NCBI GenBank assembly: GCA_015655015.1 | Contig: JAATFV010000063.1 | Coordinates: 80,694-144,693, forward strand | Reading direction: 5' to 3' | Length of the DNA stretch: 64,000 nt | Origin: Chitinophagales bacterium | GTDB taxonomy: Bacteria; Bacteroidota; Bacteroidia; Chitinophagales; Chitinophagaceae | Shown here: positions 1-6,344 of the stretch, in pieces | Position numbering within the stretch: position 1 is the stretch's first letter | How the letters are laid out: every line of letters begins with the position of its first letter | Notes under the pieces: model-generated | The model's database searches: none | The model's input: only the letters and a program-made list of their open reading frames with translations | Told to the model about the DNA's origin: nothing | Translations under genes and position numbers: made by a program

Positions 1-81
1 CAGATCAGGGGCTTGTGGGATTGAGATCAGGGAACATAATCAGCAATCAGGGACTGTAATCAGATCTGGATAAAATAAGGA
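1..81. repeat. Imperfect ATCAGGG-type short repeats at the window edge
   Basis: The first 66 bases carry several copies of a short unit reading ATCAGGG or AATCAG (for example near 4, 26, 39 and 46). No reading frame is supported here. The spacing is irregular, so this is a degenerate short tandem duplication like others seen in this window and not a CRISPR array. It lies beyond the terminator of the outer-membrane protein gene to its right. Confidence 0.4.
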
Positions 82-120
82 TAAAAAATGCGGCCGGTCT
101 CATTTTCATGAGCCGGCCGC
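82..120 (-). terminator. Rho-independent terminator of the outer-membrane barrel gene
   Basis: A GC-rich hairpin with arms GCGGCCGG/CCGGCCGC extended by CTCAT/ATGAG, with one bulged T at 98 and a short loop near 104-107. A run of A at 83-88 becomes a U-run on the minus-strand transcript. It sits about 35 bases after the stop codon of the minus-strand gene ending at 154. Confidence 0.8.
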
Positions 121-153
121 AACTTTAATACCCCGTTTTTCTATCTACCGATC

Positions 154-825
154 TTAGAATGCAAAACCTACATAAACCGAAACACCTGCATTCTTCGAAT
201 TCTTTGTCAGGTCTCCGGAAAGGCTGCCCGATTTTCCGATCTTGCTCAGACCATAATTGTACCGGGCTCCCAGCGTAAAAGCGGATACATCAAATCCCAC
301 ACCACCTGCCAGACCTACATCCCAGCGATTGAAGTTGTCCGCCTTCAAATCGGTGGCGCCCTGGATCTCGCCATTGTCATCCACGTTCTTTACGTTGGCT
401 GAAACGAGATACCCTACATAGGGGCCTGCGTGAATGTTAAAATTCTTTGTAAGGTTCACCACAGCCAGAACGGGTAATTCTATATACCCCAGGTTGAAGC
501 GATATTCCCCATCACCCTGGACAAAATTGCTGTAAGTATCCTTTGCTCCTTTGATACTATACAATAATTCAGGCTGAATCGAGAAACCGGTAGTAAGAGG
601 CAGCTTAGCATAGACGCCTGCATTGAACCCCACTTTCGAATGTTCTTTCGATACATCGTCTACATACAGGTTGGTTAAGCTGATAGCACCCTTGATACCG
701 AATTTTGGAGTCAGCTTATCACCGCCCGTGATCGCCTGTTGCTCCTGGGCCCGGGCGCAAAGGCCGCTGACAGCCAAAGCTGACATAAAGAAGACACTCC
801 GCAGAATCATTACTTGCTTTTTCAT
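154..825 (-). CDS. Outer-membrane beta-barrel protein (PorT/OMP_b-brl type)
   Basis: This 223-residue protein starts with a signal peptide (KKQVMILRSVFFMSALAVSG, cleavage probably after CARAQ). It then shows alternating hydrophobic/polar strands typical of the small porin-like barrels of Bacteroidota: FGIKGAISLTNL near the start of the mature part, GFNAGVYAKLPL, IQPELLYSIKG, a glycine-rich GLAGGVGFDV segment, and a C-terminal SVYVGFAF that ends in an aromatic residue as outer-membrane barrels do. Its exact role is unknown; the family includes adhesins and structural barrels. It is transcribed divergently from ku, and the shared intergenic region holds back-to-back sigma-54-like sites. That arrangement suggests it belongs to the same stress response. 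Confidence 0.8.
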   Translation of the reverse strand: MKKQVMILRSVFFMSALAVSGLCARAQEQQAITGGDKLTPKFGIKGAISLTNLYVDDVSKEHSKVGFNAGVYAKLPLTTGFSIQPELLYSIKGAKDTYSNFVQGDGEYRFNLGYIELPVLAVVNLTKNFNIHAGPYVGYLVSANVKNVDDNGEIQGATDLKADNFNRWDVGLAGGVGFDVSAFTLGARYNYGLSKIGKSGSLSGDLTKNSKNAGVSVYVGFAF

Positions 826-868
826 GGTTACTTTTTTTCGTTACAGATTATTTGTTTGTTAGGCATTA

Positions 869-884
869 TTCAATTGTTATGCCC
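869..884 (-). promoter_or_regulatory. Sigma-54-like promoter element for the outer-membrane barrel gene
   Basis: Read on the minus strand the site is GGGCATAACAATTGAA: GG, ten bases, then GA where the sigma-54 consensus has GC. It lies 44 bases upstream of the start codon at 825. Its GGCATAA half forms a perfect 7-bp inverted repeat with that of the next site (877-883 and 890-896), so the two divergent genes share one control region. Confidence 0.45.
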
Positions 885-888
885 AGTC

Positions 889-904
889 TGGCATAAAACT
901 CGCT
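889..904 (+). promoter_or_regulatory. Sigma-54-like promoter element for ku
   Basis: The site reads TGGCATAAAACTCGCT, with GG and GC separated by exactly ten bases as in sigma-54 -24/-12 promoters. A start of transcription about 12 bases after the GC (near 915) would leave a leader of about 25 bases before the ATG at 941. Confidence 0.5.
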
Positions 905-940
905 GTTATCTAAAGAAATAGTTAATAAAATAGTTAATAT

Positions 941-1717
941 ATGAGAGCAATATGGACAGGGGCTATCGGCTTTGGCCTGGTAAACATCCCCATAAAAATA
1001 TACAGCGCCACAGAAGGCAGCGAACTGGATCTCGATATGCTGGATAAAAAAGACCATTCCCATATCAAATTCAAAAGAGTGAATGAGAACACCGGTAAGG
1101 AGGTCGCCTGGGATAACATTGTAAAGGGCTACAAGCTGGATGACCGGTACATCGTATTGACCGATGAAGATTTTGAGAAGGCGATGCCGGAGAAGACAAA
1201 GATCATTGAGCTAACGGAGTTCGTCCGCGAGACGGAAATCGATGGGATGTATTATGATACGCCTTATTACCTGGAGCCTGAAAAATCGGGAACGAAAGCA
1301 TATGTATTGTTGCGGGACGCCCTTCGCAAGACCGGCAAGGCAGGCTTTGGCAGCTTTGTATTGAGGAATAAAGAAAATCTTTGCCTGATCAGGGCGTTGG
1401 AGGATGTCCTCGTCCTGAACAAGATCCGCTGGTCCCAGGAGATCCGGTCGACCGAAGATCTGAAGATACCTGCGGGAACGCCTAAGCCGGCCGAAATGAA
1501 AATGGCGATCGAGCTGATAAATAGCCTTACCGGGAAATTCGATATCTCCAGCTATAAGGATACTTATACAGATCAATTGCTGAAAGTGATAAAAGCGAAA
1601 GCGAAGGGCGGCAGGCAGGCCAAAACTTCTCCTTTACGAGTGGTGCACTCTCCGAATAAAGATCTGCTGTCGCAGCTGAAAGCGAGCTTGCAGGGGAGAA
1701 AGAAAAAGGCGTCTTGA
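941..1717 (+). CDS. ku: Ku, non-homologous end-joining DNA-end-binding protein
   Basis: A 258-residue bacterial Ku. It opens with the family signature RAIWTGAIGFGLVNIPIKIY and contains the conserved core YYLEPEKSGTKAYVLLRDALRKTGKAGFG (in outline: YYLEP, then KAY, then GK.GFG) around residues 107-135, followed by the Lys-rich C-terminal tail (KASLQGRKKKAS) that helps DNA binding and LigD recruitment. Bacterial Ku homodimers ring broken DNA ends and recruit LigD, whose gene is in this window at 49407. The genes are about 48 kb apart, not adjacent as in many genomes, but both have TGGCAT-type upstream elements. Length and motifs are normal. Confidence 0.97.
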   Translation: MRAIWTGAIGFGLVNIPIKIYSATEGSELDLDMLDKKDHSHIKFKRVNENTGKEVAWDNIVKGYKLDDRYIVLTDEDFEKAMPEKTKIIELTEFVRETEIDGMYYDTPYYLEPEKSGTKAYVLLRDALRKTGKAGFGSFVLRNKENLCLIRALEDVLVLNKIRWSQEIRSTEDLKIPAGTPKPAEMKMAIELINSLTGKFDISSYKDTYTDQLLKVIKAKAKGGRQAKTSPLRVVHSPNKDLLSQLKASLQGRKKKAS

Positions 1718-1749
1718 AAGTTGAGTTGGCCGTCACAGCTCTGCCGCTC

Positions 1750-2655
1750 TCATTCCAGTACTCTTGATTCCCGCTTGAGGATGAATACCGCAGTATCGGA
1801 GACCTCGATGCTGCGCCCATGATCCATCGCATAGACCTTCGTAAATTCCGCTCCGAAATACAGGATGATCGAGGAATAATACACCCAGACAAGGATAACC
1901 ATAATGGAAGCGGCGGCTCCATACATAATACCGATATTTGAATTACCCAGATAAAGTCCGATGAGGAATTTCCCCAGTATAAAAAGCAGACCGGTAAAAA
2001 AAGCGCCAATGAAAGCATCTTTCCAGGCGATAATAGCATCCGGCAATATTTTGAAGATGATCGTGAACAGGATAATAACGGCCGCCAGGGTAAGGGTAAG
2101 GTTGGCCGCATAAAAAAAGTACAGCGTAAAACTGGAAAAATATTGCTTCAGGTAATTACTGAGCAGATCCATCAGCGAGTTGATGACCAGGGCTACCATG
2201 GAAATAAACCCGAAAGCAACGATAAGAGAAAAAGACAGCAATCGGTTCATGATGAGCTTTAACCAGCCTTTTTTAGGTTTGGCCTGTATCGACCAGATAT
2301 AATTGATGGAACCCTGTATCTCGGTAAAGACACCCGTGGCGCCGATCACTAAGATCACTCCGCCGATTATAGCGCCGGCGACAGTATGTTTGGATTGCTG
2401 GATGTTCTTTATAATATCCTGGATCTGTATGGCAGCATTGGCCCCCACCAGCCCTTTTACCTGTTCATAGATCCTCCCCTCGACGGCCTGTTGCCCCCAA
2501 AAAATACCCGCCAGCGAGATAACGACTATCAACAGGGGCCCCATGGCAAAGATGGTGGAATAGGATAAGGAAGCGCTTAGCTTAAACGCATTGTCTGTAT
2601 CGAATTCCACCGCTGCTTTTTTTATTACCTTCCAATAGACCGATAGTTTCTTCAT
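1750..2655 (-). CDS. YihY/BrkB family inner-membrane protein
   Basis: About 301 residues with six predicted membrane segments. Family features are KLSASLSYSTIFAMGPLLIVVISLAGI near the start, GATGVFTEIQGSINYIW in the middle, and YGAAASIMVILVWVYYSSIILYFGAEFTKVYA near the end. The family was once called ribonuclease BN, but that activity belongs to a different protein; its members are membrane proteins of uncertain role. The longer frame to 2700 adds VLSSNK twice, encoded by a direct repeat, and its ATG falls inside a sigma-54-like element. I therefore start at the MKKLSVYWK methionine (2655). It converges with ku. Confidence 0.88.
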   Translation of the reverse strand: MKKLSVYWKVIKKAAVEFDTDNAFKLSASLSYSTIFAMGPLLIVVISLAGIFWGQQAVEGRIYEQVKGLVGANAAIQIQDIIKNIQQSKHTVAGAIIGGVILVIGATGVFTEIQGSINYIWSIQAKPKKGWLKLIMNRLLSFSLIVAFGFISMVALVINSLMDLLSNYLKQYFSSFTLYFFYAANLTLTLAAVIILFTIIFKILPDAIIAWKDAFIGAFFTGLLFILGKFLIGLYLGNSNIGIMYGAAASIMVILVWVYYSSIILYFGAEFTKVYAMDHGRSIEVSDTAVFILKRESRVLE

Positions 2656-2697
2656 TGTTTTATTACTTGATAAGATTGCCTTATTACTTGATAAGAC
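2656..2697. repeat. Direct repeat in the yihY-like leader
   Basis: The segment TTATTACTTGATAAGA occurs twice in tandem (about 2660-2675 and 2681-2696), just upstream of the chosen start codon. It is one of several short tandem duplications found directly before start codons in this window. Confidence 0.7.
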
Positions 2698-2704
2698 CAT
2701 GCCA
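2689..2704 (-). promoter_or_regulatory. Sigma-54-like element upstream of the YihY gene
   Basis: Minus-strand TGGCATGGTCTTATCA. The -24-like half is exact (TGGCAT); the -12-like half is TC instead of GC. It overlaps the ATG at 2700, which argues against that start. Confidence 0.4.
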
Positions 2705-2810
2705 GTTTATTGATCCTGCCGGCGCCAATAGGGACCTTCCGGATGTAGAGTTTCTTCCCCAATATCGGGTAAAAAACGTTTTTACGGCGTTTATCCGCCT
2801 TTTAAATAAT

Positions 2811-2826
2811 TGGCAAGCATTTTTCA
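2811..2826 (+). promoter_or_regulatory. Sigma-54-like element upstream of the Lmo0937-type gene
   Basis: TGGCAAGCATTTTTCA, 45 bases before the ATG at 2871. GG and TC are ten bases apart, and the TTTTTC ending recurs at several other stress genes of the window. Confidence 0.45.
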
Positions 2827-2870
2827 TTATTAAGATCAGCAATCATTTTCCTAACGCTAAATTATATTTT

Positions 2871-3017
2871 ATGAGCGGTTTACTTTATCTGATAGCAGTC
2901 ATATTGATCATAGGTTGGATCTTAGGCGTGTTCGTATACAGCGTAGGCGGACTGATCCATGTATTGATCGTATTAGCGATCATCTCTCTGGTACTGGGTA
3001 TCATCAGGAGAGCATGA
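2871..3017 (+). CDS. Lmo0937-family small membrane protein
   Basis: A 48-residue, almost wholly hydrophobic protein: SGLLYLIAVILIIGWILGVF, then YSVGGLIHVLIVLAIISLVLG and a short basic end (IIRRA). This is the two-helix pattern of the Lmo0937 family of small membrane proteins, which are common among stress-induced genes in Bacteroidota. The ATG at 2871 is preferred because the family begins there and the longer upstream extension in the same frame is not membrane-like. A terminator follows at 3072. Function is unknown. Confidence 0.85.
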   Translation: MSGLLYLIAVILIIGWILGVFVYSVGGLIHVLIVLAIISLVLGIIRRA

Positions 3018-3071
3018 CCGGATCTGATCGGTTTCCAGGGTGTTAAAGGGATGGGGCGTTATCCCCCCGTG

Positions 3072-3096
3072 AAGCCGGTCATCGACCGGCTTTTTT
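3072..3096 (+). terminator. Rho-independent terminator after the Lmo0937-type gene
   Basis: Hairpin GCCGGTC-ATC-GACCGGC (3074-3090) followed directly by six T (3091-3096). Confidence 0.9.
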
Positions 3097-3140
3097 ATGT
3101 AGAGCGATATAGCAGAGCGATATAAAAGTATCGCGATATT

Positions 3141-3175
3141 AAAAAAAGCCATCCCGGATCCTCCCCGGAATGGCT
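3141..3175 (-). terminator. Rho-independent terminator of the first DUF892 gene
   Basis: Arms AGCCATCCCGG and CCGGAATGGCT pair with one wobble. Seven A at 3141-3147 give a U-run on the minus strand. It lies about 30 bases after the stop of the gene ending at 3208. Confidence 0.8.
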
Positions 3176-3207
3176 ATACCCACTCAACTTCTAACACACT
3201 GTCATTA

Positions 3208-3807
3208 TTATTTCTTTCCTTTCCGTTCGCTCTTATCTCCTTCCCCATTCTCCGTTTCCAGCGCCTGCCAGTTGACATTGTTTTCCGCAATATCCGTAAG
3301 GAGCGAATCGGCTGCCTTTTCTTCCTTCAACGTCTCTTCCAGCAGAGTAGCCACTTCATTCAGGTGCATATTGCTGGCAAGCTGTACCAGGGTGCCATAA
3401 GTGGCGATCTCATAATGTTCCACCTTTTGGGCGGCTGCGATCAGCGCTACATCGCGGGTCAGGCTGCCGGCCTCTGTCTCTTCCGTCATCTCATCCGCCT
3501 CTTTGGTCAACCCATCCATGGCCTCACATTTTACAGCCTGGGCCTTTTTTCCCATCAATTCAAAGGCCTTTTCCAATCGGGTAACATGTTCTTCCGTCTG
3601 AGCCAAATGGTCGTCAAAGCAATCCTGTAACTCTTCCGTAGTGGCCGCTTTTTTCATTTTGGGCAAGGCCTTGGTCAGATGCTTCTCCGCCCAATAGATA
3701 TCCTTTAACATGTCTAAGAATAATTCCTGCATCAGCGGACCCTGATCCTGAGTTTTTCCAGAACTGGTTGCAGGAGCTTTCCTTGTCTTTTCAGCTGTCT
3801 TTTGCAT
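3208..3807 (-). CDS. DUF892 (YciE/YciF-type) ferritin-like stress protein
   Basis: A 199-residue protein. After a short Lys/Thr-rich start comes the DUF892 four-helix bundle: LFLDMLKDIYWAEKHLTKAL (about residues 29-48), DHLAQTEEHVTRLEKAF, DVALIAAAQKVEHYEIATYG and LLEETLKEEKAADSLL. The Glu and His residues (E of WAEK, EEHV, E/H of KVEHYE, EEKAAD) fit the di-metal centre of ferritin-like proteins. The family responds to osmotic and oxidative stress, but its biochemistry is poorly known. The C-terminus is charged and disordered. A paralogue lies at 61471. A TGGCAT-type element sits upstream at 3879. Confidence 0.92.
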   Translation of the reverse strand: MQKTAEKTRKAPATSSGKTQDQGPLMQELFLDMLKDIYWAEKHLTKALPKMKKAATTEELQDCFDDHLAQTEEHVTRLEKAFELMGKKAQAVKCEAMDGLTKEADEMTEETEAGSLTRDVALIAAAQKVEHYEIATYGTLVQLASNMHLNEVATLLEETLKEEKAADSLLTDIAENNVNWQALETENGEGDKSERKGKK

Positions 3808-3878
3808 GTAATAAGTTTTAAGAATTTAATAATAAATGTTCGCAGGAGCGCGTCTTTGCTACTCTTACTTTAGCAGGT

Positions 3879-3894
3879 AGAAAAACATATGCCA
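3879..3894 (-). promoter_or_regulatory. Sigma-54-like element upstream of the first DUF892 gene
   Basis: Minus-strand TGGCATATGTTTTTCT, 72 bases upstream of the start codon. It matches TGGCATA-NN-TTTTT, a pattern present at five genes in the window (also 11141, 56688, 56903 and 58760). Confidence 0.5.
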
Positions 3895-3965
3895 GGGAAT
3901 TTATATGCGGAAAACGACATCGGAATGTGCAGTAATTTCCTCGAATGGGGGTGGGAATGTAAGTC

Positions 3966-3981
3966 TGGCTTAAAGCTTGTA
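3966..3981 (+). promoter_or_regulatory. Sigma-54-like element upstream of the MscS gene
   Basis: TGGCTTAAAGCTTGTA: GG and GT ten bases apart with a TTG -12 core, 45 bases before the ATG at 4027. Confidence 0.45.
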
Positions 3982-4026
3982 TCTTGAGGTCTGCGGATAC
4001 TTTAACCCTTTTTTAAGCTATTCACT

Positions 4027-5112
4027 ATGCCGGATCAATTTTTAAGTCAATTCGATCATTTCCCCGATTTTGTATGGGATGGCTTATTGGCAGGCGTGGC
4101 GATCGTCCTCGGCCTTCTCCTGAAGTGGGTGTTATCACTCGTGTTACGGAAAAAGCCAGCGGATGGCAAGCCTGCCTGGTCTGTCACCCGTTCTATCCTG
4201 TCCCGCCTCGGCAAGCCTTTTAGCTATTTCCTCCCCCTGCTGACGCTCAACTTTCTGCTTCCGCTGATGAAAGTAAGAGCCAGTGTTTACCCGGCCCTCA
4301 ATAAAACGGTGGAAATATTGCTGGCGGTCTCCTTTGCGAATGTATTGATCGGGTTGGTAAAGGTATTCGAGGACTATGTCTATCATTCTTTTGATATTAA
4401 TAAAGCCGACAATCTAAAAGAGCGGAAGATAAGGACGCAGCTGCAGTTCATCCGGAGGCTGGCTATCAGCGTGATCATTATCCTTACCGCCTGTGTTATC
4501 CTCCTCAGCTTTAACAATCTCCGGAAACTGGGGGCCGGCCTGCTTACCGGTGTGGGAGTAGGCGGTATCATTATCGGGTTTGCCGCCCAGAAATCCCTGG
4601 GCAACCTCCTGGCTGGCTTCCAGATAGCCTTTACGCAACCAATAAGGATCGATGACGTGCTGGTGGTGGAAGGGGAATGGGGCCGCGTAGAAGAGATCAC
4701 GCTTACTTATGTAGTCCTCAATATATGGGACCAGCGCAGGCTGATCCTGCCGATCAATTATTTTGTTGAAAAGCCTTTTCAGAACTGGACAAGGAATACG
4801 GCGGATATAATGGGAACCGTTTTTTTATACCTTGACTACACCGTCCCCCTGGATGCCCTACGTAAGGAGTTTACCAGGCTGCTCGAAATCAATCCCTTAT
4901 GGGACAAAAGAGTCAATGTCCTGCAGGTCACCAATACCAGCGAACGCACCATCGAGGTGCGGGCCCTGATGAGCGCCAGCAGTTCGGGGAATGCCTTTGA
5001 CCTGCGATGTGATATCCGGGAAGGATTGATAAAATATGTCCAGGTCCATTTTCCCGAAAGCTTCCCCGTGACCCGGGCTATCGTGGAAGGCGGACCGGTA
5101 AAGACGAATTAG
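4027..5112 (+). CDS. MscS-family mechanosensitive ion channel
   Basis: A 361-residue membrane protein with an N-terminal set of hydrophobic segments and the pore-lining helix TM3 around residues 171-190 (GAGLLTGVGVGGIIIGFAAQ), rich in Gly and Ala as in MscS. The beta domain follows (IRIDDVLVVEGEWGRVEEIT, then LPINYFVEKPFQNWTR). Such channels open under membrane tension and release solutes after osmotic downshock. The C-terminal domain is of usual size. It converges with the acidic-protein gene, overlapping it by four bases (5109-5112), and stands among other osmotic and desiccation stress genes. Confidence 0.94.
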   Translation: MPDQFLSQFDHFPDFVWDGLLAGVAIVLGLLLKWVLSLVLRKKPADGKPAWSVTRSILSRLGKPFSYFLPLLTLNFLLPLMKVRASVYPALNKTVEILLAVSFANVLIGLVKVFEDYVYHSFDINKADNLKERKIRTQLQFIRRLAISVIIILTACVILLSFNNLRKLGAGLLTGVGVGGIIIGFAAQKSLGNLLAGFQIAFTQPIRIDDVLVVEGEWGRVEEITLTYVVLNIWDQRRLILPINYFVEKPFQNWTRNTADIMGTVFLYLDYTVPLDALRKEFTRLLEINPLWDKRVNVLQVTNTSERTIEVRALMSASSSGNAFDLRCDIREGLIKYVQVHFPESFPVTRAIVEGGPVKTN

Positions 5113-5576
5113 TCGTTACTATCGCCATTATCGTCGTTGAGGCTGTATTCGTTATTCTCTTCATCCTCTTCGCCAATCTCCTCGTCGCTATCGTCTTCCT
5201 CCGCGCCCGGAACATCGAGGTCCTCTCCGGACAGGTCATCGCTTCGCTCGTTGAGCAGCGTACCATCATCATCCCGGTCATCCAGGGCGCCGGTGATCAG
5301 CGGGGCATCCTCGCTTTCAGCCTTGCGCCGGTCTATATTTGCCAGTACAGACCTTTCTTCGGGGGTGACATCTGCCTCTGTTCCCATTACAATACCGAGA
5401 TCATCCTTGCCATCAGCCTTGTTAATTGTCCTGTCACCTTCTTCATCAGCCGATGAGACCGTTGTATCGGCCATTTCTCCCAGGCGGGGCGGTTTAACGT
5501 TTTCCTGCCCGGGAATGTCTTTTACCTCAGGTAGATCGATGGTATTTTTTTCCGGATAATTATGATTTTTTGCCAT
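5109..5576 (-). CDS. Acidic, disordered hypothetical protein
   Basis: A 155-residue protein with no recognised domain. It is very rich in Asp and Glu, especially in the C-terminal third (LDVPGAEEDDSDEEIGEEDE), has no membrane segment and no signal peptide, and is probably disordered. The antisense Ser-rich frame over the same DNA is a shadow of these acidic codons. Strongly acidic disordered proteins are common among desiccation-protective proteins, and the neighbourhood would fit, but there is no direct evidence of function. Confidence 0.7.
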   Translation of the reverse strand: MAKNHNYPEKNTIDLPEVKDIPGQENVKPPRLGEMADTTVSSADEEGDRTINKADGKDDLGIVMGTEADVTPEERSVLANIDRRKAESEDAPLITGALDDRDDDGTLLNERSDDLSGEDLDVPGAEEDDSDEEIGEEDEENNEYSLNDDNGDSND

Positions 5577-5639
5577 ACTATCGTTGTTAAATGTTTGAGA
5601 TTATGCATGCACGTATCGTTGTTATTGATAAGCGCGTAG

Positions 5640-5939
5640 TTATTGTGATGAATCCACCGCGCCCCCAGCCTTAGGAGAAGGACGGACCCCGGCCTGGGCC
5701 GGCTTGACCGTGTTGGCGGTATCATTGCCCGGGGGCTGCGCTACTTTGTAGGAGGTGTCCGTTCCTCCGGCTCCGCCGGTAACAGGCGGACGGGTATCGA
5801 CTGCTTGCTGATAAGCTTCCTTACGCGCCCCGTTCTGTATCCAGTGCACGACAAGGGGACTGAGAATAGCTACCAATACGCAGAGTAAAAACCAGTTCCG
5901 TTGGGGAAAGCTCAGTTCTTTGTTGTTTGTATTTTCCAT
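5640..5939 (-). CDS. Hypothetical membrane-anchored protein with Pro-rich tail
   Basis: A 99-residue protein starting at ENTNNKELSFPQRNWF. One membrane helix (WFLLCVLVAILSPLVVHWI, about residues 15-34) is followed by a hydrophilic Pro/Gly/Thr-rich tail without a known domain. An upstream in-frame ATG at 5963 is less likely, because the sigma-54-like site at 5973-5988 would place the transcript start at about 5962. It may be co-transcribed with the acidic gene downstream (63-base gap). Function unknown. Confidence 0.65.
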   Translation of the reverse strand: MENTNNKELSFPQRNWFLLCVLVAILSPLVVHWIQNGARKEAYQQAVDTRPPVTGGAGGTDTSYKVAQPPGNDTANTVKPAQAGVRPSPKAGGAVDSSQ

Positions 5940-5972
5940 GATCCTTTCAGTTTTATCACTCATCTGTGATTA

Positions 5973-5988
5973 TGCAATTAGGATGCCC
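5973..5988 (-). promoter_or_regulatory. Sigma-54-like promoter upstream of the membrane-anchored protein
   Basis: Minus-strand GGGCATCCTAATTGCA: GG-N10-GC and a full TTGCA -12 core. Among the sites of this window it is one of the closest to the sigma-54 consensus. Confidence 0.5.
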
Positions 5989-6065
5989 CGGAAAAATCAG
6001 CATTATGCCCCCCGAAAAATCAGCATTATGCCCCCGGAAGAATCAGCATTATGCCCCTGAATCAG
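5983..6065. repeat. Tandem repeat of about 23 bp, 3.6 copies
   Basis: Units at 5983-6004, 6005-6027 and 6028-6050 read ATGCCCC(C)(C)GGAAAAATCAGCATT with small changes, and a partial fourth unit runs to 6065. There are no spacers, so it is not a CRISPR. Each unit carries GGGGCAT on the minus strand, the same -24-like half as in the adjoining promoter, so the repeat may be a multiplied upstream control element. Confidence 0.8.
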
Positions 6066-6283
6066 AAGAAAGCGTAATAAAAGACGGCAAACAATTGTAT
6101 AATCTAAATAAATAATATAAATAAGCTTTAATCTGTATAACAAACAACTCCAATCATTAGAAGTCAATCAATTCTCGATAAGCTAATCAATCATATTTAT
6201 AAAATCTTTAATTTAGCCCATAGGATAAGGTCTAAATCAGAGTCGACTCCAGACCCGGTATGTTCATACCGGGTTTTGTTTTT
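6066..6283 (+). ncRNA. Candidate small RNA ending at an orphan terminator
   Basis: This AT-rich stretch has no supported reading frame on either strand, yet on the plus strand it ends in a strong terminator: arms ACCCGGTATG/CATACCGGGT (6253-6262 and 6265-6274) with a two-base loop and a T-rich tail to 6283. Just before it, GGTCT and AGACC can pair around the palindrome GAGTCGACTC. No plus-strand gene exists for the terminator to serve, so a noncoding transcript is inferred. No clear promoter was found, and no known RNA family was recognised. Confidence 0.3.
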
Positions 6284-6288
6284 GCACT

Positions 6289-6318
6289 AAAAAAAGCCTG
6301 TAAGATATTTACAGGCTT
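6289..6318 (-). terminator. Rho-independent terminator of the uxaC operon
   Basis: Perfect 10-bp stem AAGCCTGTAA/TTACAGGCTT with a five-base loop. Seven A at 6289-6295 supply the U-run on the minus strand. It lies 27 bases after the uxaC stop codon. Confidence 0.9.
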
Positions 6319-6344
6319 CCTTGCAGTCTCTGGAAACAAAAAAA

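Noticed and set aside
2655..3017. 120-residue frame containing the Lmo0937-type protein
   Set aside because: Only the last 48 codons match the family. The longer start would run through the divergent control region.
5137..5559. Ser-rich 140-residue frame on the plus strand
   Set aside because: It is the antisense image of the Asp/Glu codons in the acidic minus-strand gene.
5983..6065. Possible CRISPR array
   Set aside because: The 23-bp units are directly adjacent without spacers and there are no cas genes, so it is a simple tandem repeat.
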